The notes beneath the pieces were generated by a model, which saw nothing but the letters and a program-made list of their open reading frames with translations, searched no databases and was not told the DNA's origin. A program made the position numbers and the translations under genes. From Beroe ovata (taxonomy: Eukaryota; Ctenophora; Nuda; Beroida; Beroidae), in the NCBI GenBank assembly GCA_946803715.1, contig CAMPET010000258.1, positions 28,190 through 92,189 on the forward strand: a stretch of DNA of 64,000 nt. Reading direction: 5' to 3'. This document shows, in pieces, positions 1 through 10,406 of the stretch. Each line of letters starts with the position of its first letter. Position 1 is the first letter of the stretch.

Positions 1-1579
1 AATCTATTTATCTAATGTGACATTTTACTTCATAAGAAAAAGTGTTTATTTGCTCATCAGATACATATCTTTCTTTGAATTTACCCCAGAAGGTACCTAG
101 GATTTGACCTAACTTCAAATTTACTTGTCAAACGATTTGCAATCAAATTGCTCGCAAACAGAACTCTGATAGCAGTAGCCACTAGCAGCTCACAATCCCA
201 AATGAACATGAATTGTCGAATGTTATCTGAAAAATATAAACAGATTTTTAAAGTTTTCGCCATTCGGTCACGGAAAACGTGGCGTGTCATTTTCCTATTT
301 TAATTTATCTGACCTCTGTTCATGTTTCTCACGTGCGCGCGCCTTCATCATAGGCCTCTTTCGGCCTTCGAATCTTTGATGATTTGATGAAAGCGCGCGC
401 GTGTGCCCGGAACAGAAGTCGGATGAAAGCGCGTCATCGAGTCATATATGACGCGCGAATTTTATTTGCTTGTGCGCGCCGCTCAGTGCAGCGCGATCAG
501 CGCAATATAATTATTTTCGTTTGATTATGAGTTTGCTCCACTTGCTTCCGACAATGCAGTGCGCCCAGTTGCGTGGCAAAAACTGGCATGTCCAGGAAAT
601 AAAATGGTGAGGGATAGGATTAATGCAATCATGAATCAGGTCTAGCCCCTTATCCCGTGACCCATTATGAATCAATTTGAAAATATTCCGAATTACCTCA
701 GTCTTCTGTGTTCCACTTCCAGAATATTTCTATACACCCATGATTCTAGATTACTAAGCCCCAATTTCTATGTTTTTTGTGATTTAACAGACATTCTGCC
801 ATGCAATATTCCAAATCTTAAATGTGATGATCTGATCTGCTGCATAAGTAGTACTGCCATACAAACATGATGGCCTACTTCATGAAAAGATACGTCTCAA
901 AAGAGAAATATCTTTTGAGACATCAATGATTAATTCAACTTTTTGGGGTTTAACATTATGTGTTGGCCCAGGCCCTTAGCTACCTATTCTTATCATAGCC
1001 TCGTGAGTGATTCAACTCTAGTTCTGATAGCAAGGAAAGTTAGCAAGATGTAGCAGGGCACAGGGCTGCAGCCCCCATGGTTGTCCTGATAAACACCCCC
1101 TGGCAGGGGTCATAGGGTTAAGCCCCCAAATAGGGTTTCAGCACTGTCAAAACATCACTCATTCACATTGGAGTCACAATAGGATTCTTAATTTTATCAA
1201 CAGTTTCACAGGTCTTTTTGATTCAAATTACTGTTCAGAATGGAATGAGAGGAGGCTGTCACCCTCCTTGCATGTCTGGTCATGAACTGTCCTAGGCTCA
1301 GTGATATGGCCATGGATTTTGATCAATGATTTTTTTCACAGAGATCTACCAATCTTAAATTTGGGTTCTTGAGGTGTGGATGATATGAATAGACAAATTC
1401 TATCAAAAAGGTTTTGAAATAAGCTTTAATCATAAAATTATTGAAAAATTAACAACTGTTATAGTGTGAAACTCATACATGGAAGGAAAATCACATGTAA
1501 ACAAAATATATCCTTCTTGATCAATGCAGTTCAAAAAGCAATGCACATCTATAATTCATCCATCTTTGCTTCTTTGACC
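1..1579. other. Gene-free left flank
   Basis: No exon or recognisable protein-coding stretch is seen here. It is AT-rich apart from a GC-rich foldback repeat at about 318-490. The open frames present are short and do not look like proteins. The right end probably contains the 3' UTR of the minus-strand PLAC8 gene. Confidence 0.6.
318..490. repeat. GC-rich foldback repeat fragment
   Basis: Alternating GC/CG tracts flank imperfect inverted repeats: GCGCGCGCCTTCATCAT is matched by ATGATTTGATGAAAGCGCGCGC. The motif around TTCATC...GCGCGC and the pair TTTCGGCCTTCG recur at 30.3, 31.3 and 52.6 kb, so this is a degraded member of the same dispersed family. Confidence 0.6.
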
Positions 1580-2356
1580 TCAACTTCCCAGGACCTCTGT
1601 TGTAAGTGAGTTGGTATTCTCCGGTGCTCTTCCAACTGATGATGCATTTTGAGGGGCATGAGGGTATGAAGCATTAGGGTTTGGGGAATTGTGATAAGGG
1701 GCATTAGGATAGGGGGCATTTGAGTAGTGGGCATTAGGATAGGGGCCATTCGGGTATGGAATATTGGGGTTTGGAGTATTAAGATAAGGGGCATTGGGGT
1801 ATTGAGCAACGGGGTATGGGGCATTTGGGTAGGGAGTATGGGGGTAGGGCGTATTTGGGTAGGTAGACTGGGGGTACTGGACTGGTGGTTGTGTAGCATA
1901 GTTAGCTATCTGTGATTGTGGAGCTATCTGTGGCTGTGCAGGTACCACAGGTTGTGTTGTAATGACCTGTTGTTGTACCACCACAGCATTGTCCACAGGT
2001 TTCTTACATTGTTGTCTCTCCTGCACAAGTGCACAACATGTGCAACAGCACACTGCACAACAATCTGCACAACAGTTTGGTGCAATGCGGTACTTGCTCT
2101 TGATGTTTGATCGGACACAACACATCACACAAGTGTTGACAAAGGGGATGAGAAACACGCAGCAGCCCCAGAACACGCCACAGCAACCCTCACAGCAGAC
2201 CCCCGAACTCTCTGCATTGAGACCGAATGTTATGCAAGGGCAGAAGCATGCGAGGACACATTCTCCACAGTCGTCAAAGCAGCCGCAGAGAGAGTGATCC
2301 CAGGTGTTCCATTGGTTGGGCATCTGCACAGCTGCAGTCTGCATTGTCGTGGCCAT
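1580..2356 (-). CDS. PLAC8-domain (cornifelin-like) cysteine-rich protein
   Basis: This intronless gene encodes 258 aa from the favoured ATG (2354-2356). A longer frame from 2383 adds nine residues, but a splice-acceptor-like TTCACAG lies between the two ATGs, four bases before the internal one, so the shorter start is preferred. The PLAC8 domain covers about residues 16-113, with a W-x-x-x-LCGCFDDCGECVLACFCPC block and a closing CCTCCALVQER block. Family members (PLAC8, cornifelin, plant PCR/FW2.2) are small membrane-associated proteins linked to metal transport or cell-size control, so function cannot be assigned more narrowly. The C-terminal ~80 residues are a Tyr-Pro-Asn-rich tandem repeat not typical of vertebrate PLAC8. 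It is divergently transcribed from BCD1. Confidence 0.85.
   Translation of the reverse strand: MATTMQTAAVQMPNQWNTWDHSLCGCFDDCGECVLACFCPCITFGLNAESSGVCCEGCCGVFWGCCVFLIPFVNTCVMCCVRSNIKSKYRIAPNCCADCCAVCCCTCCALVQERQQCKKPVDNAVVVQQQVITTQPVVPAQPQIAPQSQIANYATQPPVQYPQSTYPNTPYPHTPYPNAPYPVAQYPNAPYLNTPNPNIPYPNGPYPNAHYSNAPYPNAPYHNSPNPNASYPHAPQNASSVGRAPENTNSLTTEVLGS
1666..1882 (-). repeat. Coding tandem repeat (YPNAPYPN-type) in the PLAC8 gene
   Basis: The DNA is built of diverged 9- and 18-base units around GGGCATTNGGGTA (plus strand). They encode repeated Tyr-Pro-Asn-Ala/Thr-Pro units, about a dozen in degenerate form. The resulting low-complexity tail is disordered-looking and Pro/Tyr-rich, and its unit number is likely to vary between alleles. 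Confidence 0.85.
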
Positions 2357-2383
2357 GTGTCTGTGAAGGATGTTGGATTGCAT

Positions 2384-2764
2384 AAGAGAATTGTCAAATT
2401 ACTAACTACAGTCACACTAGGCAACTGTAGAGTGTAAACAGTTATTGAAACGGAAACAGATGCGGTGTACTGCAATTAATAGTGATAGATAGAAAGAAAT
2501 GAGCTACACGCAACCGTTATCACTTATCAGTCATAACCACTAGTAGGAAGTAGATTTCAGAACGTAGGAATTGGTTCATGTGATAACGTACTGTGCTATC
2601 TGGGGAGTGTAAGTTAGAGATGGAAATTTTTCCCAATACACAAGAACCTACAGTAAACATTTATACCCATTAAACATTTGTCTGTGATTTTTCTATAACA
2701 TTGAATATAACTCTACACTCAGCTTATTCTATTTTGCAACGTGAATAATCGATACCTTATCACC
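2384..2764. promoter_or_regulatory. Divergent intergenic region between PLAC8 and BCD1 genes
   Basis: About 400 bases separate two start codons on opposite strands, so both promoters must lie here unless spliced leaders or 5' UTR introns intervene. No TATA box can be assigned with confidence. The sequence is AT-rich. Confidence 0.4.
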
Positions 2765-2768
2765 AGGC

Positions 2769-3758
2769 ATGGCAAATCTCTGTGTCTGCGGGAATGCGAG
2801 TAAGTATTGTTGCCCGAGGTGTAAGGTCAAGACATGTAGTCTGCCCTGTTCAAAGGACCACAAGATCAAATCCAACTGCTCAGGAATCGCAGACAAGACT
2901 CAGTTTGTTAAGATGTCAGAGTTTGATAACATCAAGCTGGTATCTGATTATAAATTCCTGGAGCAGGTGAAGGAGGATATCGAAAGTTCTCATCGCTATT
3001 TAGCTGATCTTACTCAAGAATCTAGCATCGTCATGTTTGGTTTAAAACGTAGATGCATGGCAAATAATACAGTTTTCAGGGAAATGCCAAGTATGTTTAG
3101 TAGGAGAAAACTGAATAAGAGTTACTTCAAAGACAAGACAATATTCTGGACTGTGGAGTTGGTATTTGCGGATTGTGGCGTCAAGATCCTGGCGAATGAT
3201 GTAGGTGAATCACGTTCAATAGATGATGTTATTCAGAAGTATCTTTCTGTCAGCGATTGTCACTCAGAATACAGATTTCTCTCGAATTTCTTCAAGGATA
3301 ACCTTCCTACAAGTTATTTTATGAAAGCAGTGTGCCAAGAAAATGATAAATTTCACAAAATTGATCCTGGATTATGCCTTAGCAAAAATCTGGAATACAA
3401 ATATGTCACTGAGTTTCCTACGATATACATCACACATCAAGCCTCTAAGTTTAATATTGTGGAATGTGTCAAATTTGACATTGAAGAAGAGATGACAAGA
3501 CTTGGAATACTGCCAAAAGGCAAGAGAAGGAAGAGGTGTAACAAGCAGTCTCAAAAACGTCAGCGTCTGAAAGAGAATACAACTCACAATAGCCATGATC
3601 CAGTCTGTAACAGGAGTACGAATGAATCCCAAACTGTGAATAGTAATCCATTTAAAGACCAAGTTCTGAAGTTATTTTGCAGTGGTGATGCTGAAGATGA
3701 CTCAGCAAAAGCTGAGAACATATCAGAAATTGAGGATGGAGAACTGGTCGGATGTTAA
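2769..3758 (+). CDS. ZNHIT6: Box C/D snoRNA protein 1 (BCD1/ZNHIT6-like)
   Basis: This intronless gene encodes 329 aa. The N-terminal zf-HIT domain (residues ~4-40) has cysteines in the order CVC, CPRC, CSLPC and an H/C pair (KDHKIKSNC). It is followed by the BCD1 signature LVSDYKFLEQV at about residues 56-66. The middle is a conserved alpha/beta domain and the C terminus is basic then acidic. BCD1 is an assembly factor for box C/D snoRNPs, working with R2TP/HSP90 and NUFIP in the nucleus. The first zinc-ligand pair reads C-x-C rather than the usual C-x2-C. AG lies two bases before the ATG. The family call is firm; the in vivo role is inferred. Confidence 0.9.
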   Translation: MANLCVCGNASKYCCPRCKVKTCSLPCSKDHKIKSNCSGIADKTQFVKMSEFDNIKLVSDYKFLEQVKEDIESSHRYLADLTQESSIVMFGLKRRCMANNTVFREMPSMFSRRKLNKSYFKDKTIFWTVELVFADCGVKILANDVGESRSIDDVIQKYLSVSDCHSEYRFLSNFFKDNLPTSYFMKAVCQENDKFHKIDPGLCLSKNLEYKYVTEFPTIYITHQASKFNIVECVKFDIEEEMTRLGILPKGKRRKRCNKQSQKRQRLKENTTHNSHDPVCNRSTNESQTVNSNPFKDQVLKLFCSGDAEDDSAKAENISEIEDGELVGC

Positions 3759-4011
3759 TATGGTTTGTTTGAGCAAATCATGATTGTATATGTGACACTG
3801 CTGAATCATGTTGTTATGACTTCTATGACTCCTATGATTGTAAGTTTTATTCAGAACTATCGACATTGCCATGTTTTCCATTGAAGTCTTACTCAACCTC
3901 ATCCATTACCCACATTTCTTTATTTCTGTTTTTCTACTGTATTTCATACTGCCAGTTCCCCACCGGACTTTGTGTTAATGAAATATCAACCACTCCCCAT
4001 TCGTATAGGTC

Positions 4012-4377
4012 ATGTCAGCTGAAGATGGAACTCGAGAGCCTGGCCAATACGAGGAATCAGTTCACTCAACAGGTTTGGCAACTGCTTTTATCGACGTAGT
4101 ATCGTTCAACTACAGAATACATTTGCCTATTTGTATTTGAGTAATATAATCCCCCCCCCTTTGGTTTTTCTTATAATCATACAGTGAGGACATCCCAGAA
4201 TTGAAAAGGCACTTTCCGGAGTACGCTCTCAAGCTTCATGAAATCTCGGATATAATACGACGTCGGGAATTGCAGTTTTCGTGTGGCCAATCAGTCGGTC
4301 ACACAAAAATAATGAGTATCTGTAGGACGCGAAGACACGCATCCGTAGCGATGGAAGGTCTTCATCGTAGTTTTTGA
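4012..4377 (+). CDS. Possible small two-exon gene, product unknown
   Basis: A tentative model joins exon 4012-4072 to exon 4199-4377 (intron 4073-4198, GT-AG, phase 1), giving a protein of about 79 aa. It starts with a polar MSAEDGTREPGQYEES segment, then an amphipathic basic stretch with LKRHFPEYALKLHEISDI. The ATG follows an AG acceptor by three bases, as in neighbouring genes, and an AATAAA lies at 4579-4584. I do not recognise a family. The second half looks less protein-like and overlaps GC-rich repeat-like DNA, so it could instead be 3' flank of BCD1 or a chance model. Confidence 0.3.
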
Positions 4378-4603
4378 CGCGCGTGGCGTACGCGCGCAGT
4401 GAGTTTGCTGCACATTTTCATTTTGGCGGATACGTACATCTGATTCAACGATGTATTATATCTCGAAATAGAGGAGTGTTTCACAAGTCAGACTTGCTCA
4501 TAGGAAAACACCAGTGTTATCTGAAAGATTTGGAAATGTGTATGGAGATTACACAATACGGTTTGAATGATCGAGACAAATAAAAACTTTTAAAAGTAAT
4601 AAT

Positions 4604-6217
4604 TCACAGCTGGAGTAAATATCTTCTGAGACCGATAGCGTAACCTAACCCCGTTAGAACTGTCAATGTCAGTAATAGTATCAGATAAACATGCAGATTA
4701 ATAAACCCTGCCAAACAAAACATAACCCCGTTCCCCACACAAAATGTCACGTTTAGGAAACTGTATGATGTCGCTGAATCGCCGTCAAACATCAGCGCAG
4801 CCACGGAAAACCCCAGAATATTGAACCCTGTATCGGTTAGGGAGAAGAGAGTGGCTATAATAACCACGTGATAGGATTCTGGGGTTATGTAGGGTACCCC
4901 TGTCGGTTGCAGACTGATGTTAGCATCATACGGGAACACCAGATATGACAATGTACAGGATATTATACCCAGTACTACCATCACGCCCACACACACAAAG
5001 TTGTCTGTTACATCGCGGAGTTTCTTGAAGGCGAATGATCCGAACAGAGTTGAGAAGCCTATCACCAATCCCGCCAAATTTATCACTGATCTGTTCTCGA
5101 ACGTCGTTCCGATTGAAACTGGCAGAGCTTTCAAATTAAAACCCCAAAGTGTTCCCGAGAAAAACTGATAGATCACGATAATCCATATTGATCGTCGTTT
5201 CCCAAGTGCTATGATTTTGCCGGCTATTCTGAGGAATTTCTCCTTGAATTTCACAGTCTCTTCCTCCGCCTCTTTGTGAGACGATGCATCATCGGATCCT
5301 ACGGGAGTTATGGTGTTGTCAAGGGGAATACTCCCATTTGCTATCTCCGGATCAGCTTTATTCCCATGAATCTCAGTCTCACTGTACTCCTCCAGAGAGA
5401 AAACTTTGTGTAGAACTGCTGCCAGTACCATGGCAACAAGACTCAGGCCAACCAGCGCTCCGTACACTGAAATACGTACCAACGTCGTAATAGACTTCAG
5501 ATTCTGAATGTAGAAGAAGTTGATCATGTTGTTTATGATGTTGAATATTGAAACAGCGGCCCAGAAAATGCTCATGTTCCGCTGTAAGTCCTCCAGTCGC
5601 GAATTATCCGCTATTGATTTGAGCGCAAGTATGAACAGTGTTGCTCCCCCTGCCCCCGCTAATACAGACCCGGCGTAGATCACATACTCGTTGAGAACGA
5701 ACATCGCAGCGTACAGCATAACGTAGGAAGTGAGGGCGAAAAAGTAGATGGAAACTCTCCCGAAGCACCGTGACAGAAAGGGGAACGCAACAGAGCCGAT
5801 GGCCGATGCCCCGTAATAAACCCCTCCACTGATGTATCCCACCGTTTGTCCCAGGTCCGAACTGTCGGTTATTGCCACGTTCTGCAGAGATGTCGCCAGG
5901 AAGAACGAGCCCATGGACAGACACACGATCAAACTCGTCATGATCATCACTGTTTCCTTCTTCGTGAGCTTACAACAGCAACACGACCGTGTGATCTCTT
6001 CCCGCTCCGCTTCCCGCCGTGCTGCTTCCTCCCTCTCCCGTCGCAATGCTTCCTGCCTCATCCGGGTCAGGTAGAAGTTGCCCTCCGTGACCTCGCTCCC
6101 CAGTTTCAGGAGCTCCTCCGGGGAGGTTACCGTGCCACGGCGACGCTGCTGCTTCTTGGCAGTGTCGGCGCTGGGTGGAGGTCGGAATGGGATACTGTGT
6201 CTCTGGAAATACGACAT
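4604..6217 (-). CDS. UNC93-like major facilitator family membrane protein
   Basis: This single-exon gene encodes 537 aa. Residues ~1-85 are cytosolic-looking: basic, with a charged helix rich in Arg/Glu/Ala (about 51-76) followed by four consecutive cysteines (79-82), a possible palmitoylation site. About ten to twelve hydrophobic segments begin near residue 90, split by a hydrophilic loop at about 275-330. The SLQN...LG..GYISGGVYYGASAIGS pattern in the first two helices resembles UNC93/MFSD11 proteins, which regulate channels or traffic receptors rather than being proven carriers. The exact subfamily is uncertain. On the minus strand CCCCCTCAG ends two bases before the ATG, a plausible acceptor. 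Confidence 0.72.
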   Translation of the reverse strand: MSYFQRHSIPFRPPPSADTAKKQQRRRGTVTSPEELLKLGSEVTEGNFYLTRMRQEALRREREEAARREAEREEITRSCCCCKLTKKETVMIMTSLIVCLSMGSFFLATSLQNVAITDSSDLGQTVGYISGGVYYGASAIGSVAFPFLSRCFGRVSIYFFALTSYVMLYAAMFVLNEYVIYAGSVLAGAGGATLFILALKSIADNSRLEDLQRNMSIFWAAVSIFNIINNMINFFYIQNLKSITTLVRISVYGALVGLSLVAMVLAAVLHKVFSLEEYSETEIHGNKADPEIANGSIPLDNTITPVGSDDASSHKEAEEETVKFKEKFLRIAGKIIALGKRRSIWIIVIYQFFSGTLWGFNLKALPVSIGTTFENRSVINLAGLVIGFSTLFGSFAFKKLRDVTDNFVCVGVMVVLGIISCTLSYLVFPYDANISLQPTGVPYITPESYHVVIIATLFSLTDTGFNILGFSVAALMFDGDSATSYSFLNVTFCVGNGVMFCLAGFINLHVYLILLLTLTVLTGLGYAIGLRRYLLQL

Positions 6218-9200
6218 ATCTGAGGGGGAATTGGTAGGAGTGCATGCTTCTATAGGGCAATGTGCGCGATACGCTGCGGCTTATGTTTATGATATGCGGC
6301 CATAATATTAGCTTCCTGCGGCTAAGAGGCGGCAGGATGGAACTTAAGTGCAGAAGTGACTCTCGCACAGAATGGGTGATCAAGAAATTGGCAGGATATT
6401 TAGAGCACTCTTAAATAACTGCACCATAATGTCGGGGAAGTAGTTATGAAATGGTGTCATGAAAAACGATTAAGTAAAAAAAGGAAATTTTCAGTAAAAG
6501 GAAATTAGCAGCGCATTTATGAAATGAGCGAGACTGAAATATCGCGCCCTGCTCAGTGCTCTTCGCAGGGAGGACAATATGTCTCTCATGAAACACAATA
6601 GCTACTCCAAAAACAATATATTACGACTCTCTCGATGATACGTAGCCCTTCAGCTAATAATATTACAAGATAAGGTTCGGCATCGTTACGGTCGCATTAC
6701 CGTGTCACATAGTGTGACTTGATTCATTTGCAATCCCCGAGACATCGTTGTCAAGCGGAGATTACCCATCATGTGGCAATGTCAAATTTTGATTAGGGAT
6801 TGTCGATAAGTTACAACTTCTTGATGTGGTTCTAATGCGATTTCCCAATCTCTCTCCATCATAGGGTGATTTGATAGGGGTACTCCAAAAGTCAATTAGA
6901 GTGCCATCCGAATTTTCACAGCTCAATAGGCACAAGTCTCCCTGACTGAGCTGTCGTTGAATTAAGCACTATTATCAATAGATTCATCTGCCCAGATCGT
7001 GATGACATTTTATGAAATCTAAATGATATAACTCAGACATCGGATTTTAAAATGACTTATCTCGAGAGATGTTGGGACAAGAAGGGGGCTTAGTCACCTG
7101 ATAGGCGTGCTTTATGTAAGAGATTCATGATACGACTCAAGCGATATTGAAACAAAATGTCAAGAACAGTCCAGTGGATGTTAATGAAAACACCTGGTTC
7201 ACAAGTGCAAAGTGCCAAAAATGAAATGAAATATTCTGCCTTGCCGAGACTATACTGAGTGGGAAGCACTGTGCCACGGAGCACGGTTGTTGGACATGTT
7301 AGCGAACAGTTGTGAAACTCCTGACAGCATTTAATGTGACAGACAGCAGAAGAGGACTACAGTTTCGAGACGTTCACTATTCAGGATTTGTAAGGTGGTA
7401 TGTACTTCCTCATGATTAGAATTATAATGAGCGACAAAGATGGACCAAGATACAGAATGAAATTAAGACGGGGTCAGTTGTCACAGTCTCGAGTGTTGAT
7501 AAAACGCGGCAAACGAATAAATGACCAGCTCAGTTAGCGGATGGTTTTGATAGCACTATAGCCCAAGTAGCCTCTCTTTCACTGTTTCTCTGAACCGCGG
7601 TTAGACGATCCTTGAACCGCCTAGGGTATGAGAGCACGCACTAATGATGCTATGCTTTTAATCCAAATTAAATCAAATCACTTTGTCGGGTGTTTTCGCA
7701 CCAATTGTACTTAATTTATGCTCAATAGACCTAAGATCACTCTGGTCGATAGGTAGTATGAATAATCAAAGTGAGGTGTCATCAATAGCAAATCATTGGC
7801 AATGTGACAAAAGCAAGACATGTGATTGAAAGGGTTGCGACTCAAACATCACTATAATAAGCCCTTTCTACCATTTCTACCCAATCCTCATCGAAACAGA
7901 TAGCTAGTCGGGTTGTGATCATTGAGGTGGTGTAAATACCTACATTGCCATGGGTCAGTGATTCAGTGGCGTCATGAGTCATCGTAGTCCTATATGAGTA
8001 CCAGACTTACTTTCGGGAACAGGTATATTCACCTCTGACTAGGCACAAAACGATAGACAGTGGAGATATTTTCTGCTATGAAAGATAGGTACATATTTGT
8101 TTCCCATTTTGATCAAATTACATCCATTACCAATGACCGTAACCCAGGAGTTGCGGACTGACCAGACTATAATTGTTACCAAGGACGTGTTACTCTATAA
8201 CTTGGAGTCTCTGGCTAGGTATCATATGATTGTGTGTTATATACCTATGGTAACAATTATTGTTTCAAAAAAGGGAAACATTTCATCAGGACTGATATCT
8301 GCCCGCCCACCTATTCTGACGTTGGGCATTGTGCAAATCCTTGGAAGAATGAGATGTCTCATCTTGATACTGGTATTCAGTACACAGTACATACACCCTC
8401 TGGGCGGGTTTTCATGTATTACGACAAATAATGTATGGGTTTCGTTAAAGATGCAAACTGTGAGCAACCTAAACTCAAACCAGCCTAGTATTTGAAATAT
8501 TTTAAAACGTATGAACTAAGATGAAAAACTTTACCACCAGCAAGTAAGCAGATATTGTGGTGTTGATATGATGCCCGCTTACAATGATATTGATATGGCG
8601 TTGTTTCAAACACTCACGTATAAAAACTCCTTTGTTCTCTTGACGTGTAAATATTCGGTGAATAGACAAAAGAATGGTTTGGTCTCAACCAATGGGTGCC
8701 GCCTTACTCACATCCAATCCAAAGTCTTGTCTATAAAGGTGTATGGGTATACTGCACACATAGCAAAATACTGGATATCGATTTTCTGATCCAAGGATTG
8801 ACACAAGAGAAGGAAGAATCTAAACTGTGAATCATCAGCGGTTACTCTACAGATGTAAGACCCTCTCCGGTCAACTGCGATTTGGATCTCAGTATCAGCA
8901 GGTGGCAAGAGAGAATGAAGGGGTTTCGGCCCACCGTACCCCTTGCAGCTTACAAATGCAAGGCTGGGCCACCCACAACTCAGGAATTCTGAGCTTCACA
9001 GTTTAGAGGGACGGGGGGATTGCCATAACCAAAACTAAGTATAGAACAAAAACATGTGATACCAGCAATGTAATTGTACATCTCCCTAACCAATCTCCAC
9101 TCGTTACCCCCTGTAAACTCCGTCCTATCTCCCTGCTATATACGGGCACTGTGTGGTGTAATACTGTAATGGTTCATTACCACATCAAGAGCAGACGAAA

Positions 9201-10406
9201 CTGATGAGTGTTACAAAATATATCGCTGATAAATATCAGAATTTTGCATCTCATGTAACAATTCTCTACAAATAGAAATTTTTGAGGAGGGGGAATAAGT
9301 GAGGTTGTGTGTGTGTGTTTGTGCGTGTGTGTGTGTGCGTGTGTGTGTGTGCGTGTGTGTCTGTGTCTGTGTCTGTGAATGAGAGGACCAGGGTGTGATC
9401 TCGATTTGAAAGAGTTTTTCTCCAGTCATGAAAGAGGTCATATCATCAAATTGACTAAAACTGGGATTAGATAATCTGTCTTTTAAAAAACACTGATCAT
9501 TTGCTGATCAAGGCTGTCAAGGAATGGTGTCAGAGTGTATGTTTTGATGTACAATTTTATACAAACTGCAATTTCAAAGCTACGTAACTGCATTTCTCGA
9601 AATTCAAACTAATTAAATATTTGTGAGCGAAGCTTTACTCCTAGTAAATGCTCGAATTTTGGGAATTGGCGTCAGGTAATTAATAAATGTCAAAAGTTTT
9701 TCTTGCATTTTTCAAGAAGGTTTAAAGGCAAAAGAAAACAACTCAAAAGTTGATACTATCATTCTGTAGATGCACTGACTGGAATATAAACATAAATTTC
9801 ACTTCTAGCAACCGAGGATACCACTAGAATTATCTTCATCCACGCATATATATACTGTATTGCACGTGATACCATGGTAACACGTGACGCGCCATAGTAA
9901 CACCTAGCTTATAGCTACACGTGGCAGATGCCAGATGTTACTGTATCTAGACCGTGTAAATCTCTCCGACAATTAATTACGAGAGAGTTTGTCTCCGTCA
10001 GGAACGTCGCGTATAACCACAATATGACGTTATGTTACCAGCAGCAATCCCATATGTAACTCACTTTAAGATAGCTCGAGTATGAAATGTCTGAGTAAAC
10101 TCGACAACTATGTCATTGCTCATTAGCCTGTCAAGTGGCGTGTCCAGGTCAAATATCAGGTTTTATAGTGTATCTACTGTCAAGGGTCGGTGAGGACTTT
10201 GTTATTATTGATGGGTGATGGATCATGGAATATGCATGTGATGTGTCATTCGTCCTTACGAACAATCCCCATTTCAACACCGGATTCTAGCTATATCGAT
10301 GACGTTTTGAGCTGAAAACAGAATAATGAAAAAGGGCCTCTTCCTAAGACTCAATCATTAGTTATTACCATCAACGACAAAAGTTTGTCTCACCTGTTGG
10401 AAAGAG
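6218..10406. other. Intergenic region, no gene recognised
   Basis: Four kilobases lie between the start of the UNC93-like gene and the first GBE1 exon. All open frames are short and without recognisable domains; the longest, at 8097-8495, has a composition expected by chance. The only repeat of note is a GT microsatellite at 9299-9378. The region may hold promoters for both flanking genes. Confidence 0.55.
9299..9378. repeat. GT/GC dinucleotide microsatellite
   Basis: Runs of GTGTGTGT are interrupted by GC and CT steps over about 80 bases. Confidence 0.9.

Noticed and set aside
8097-8495. 132-codon open frame in the 6-10 kb region
   Set aside because: No domain, no splice or start context, and composition expected of random AT-rich DNA.
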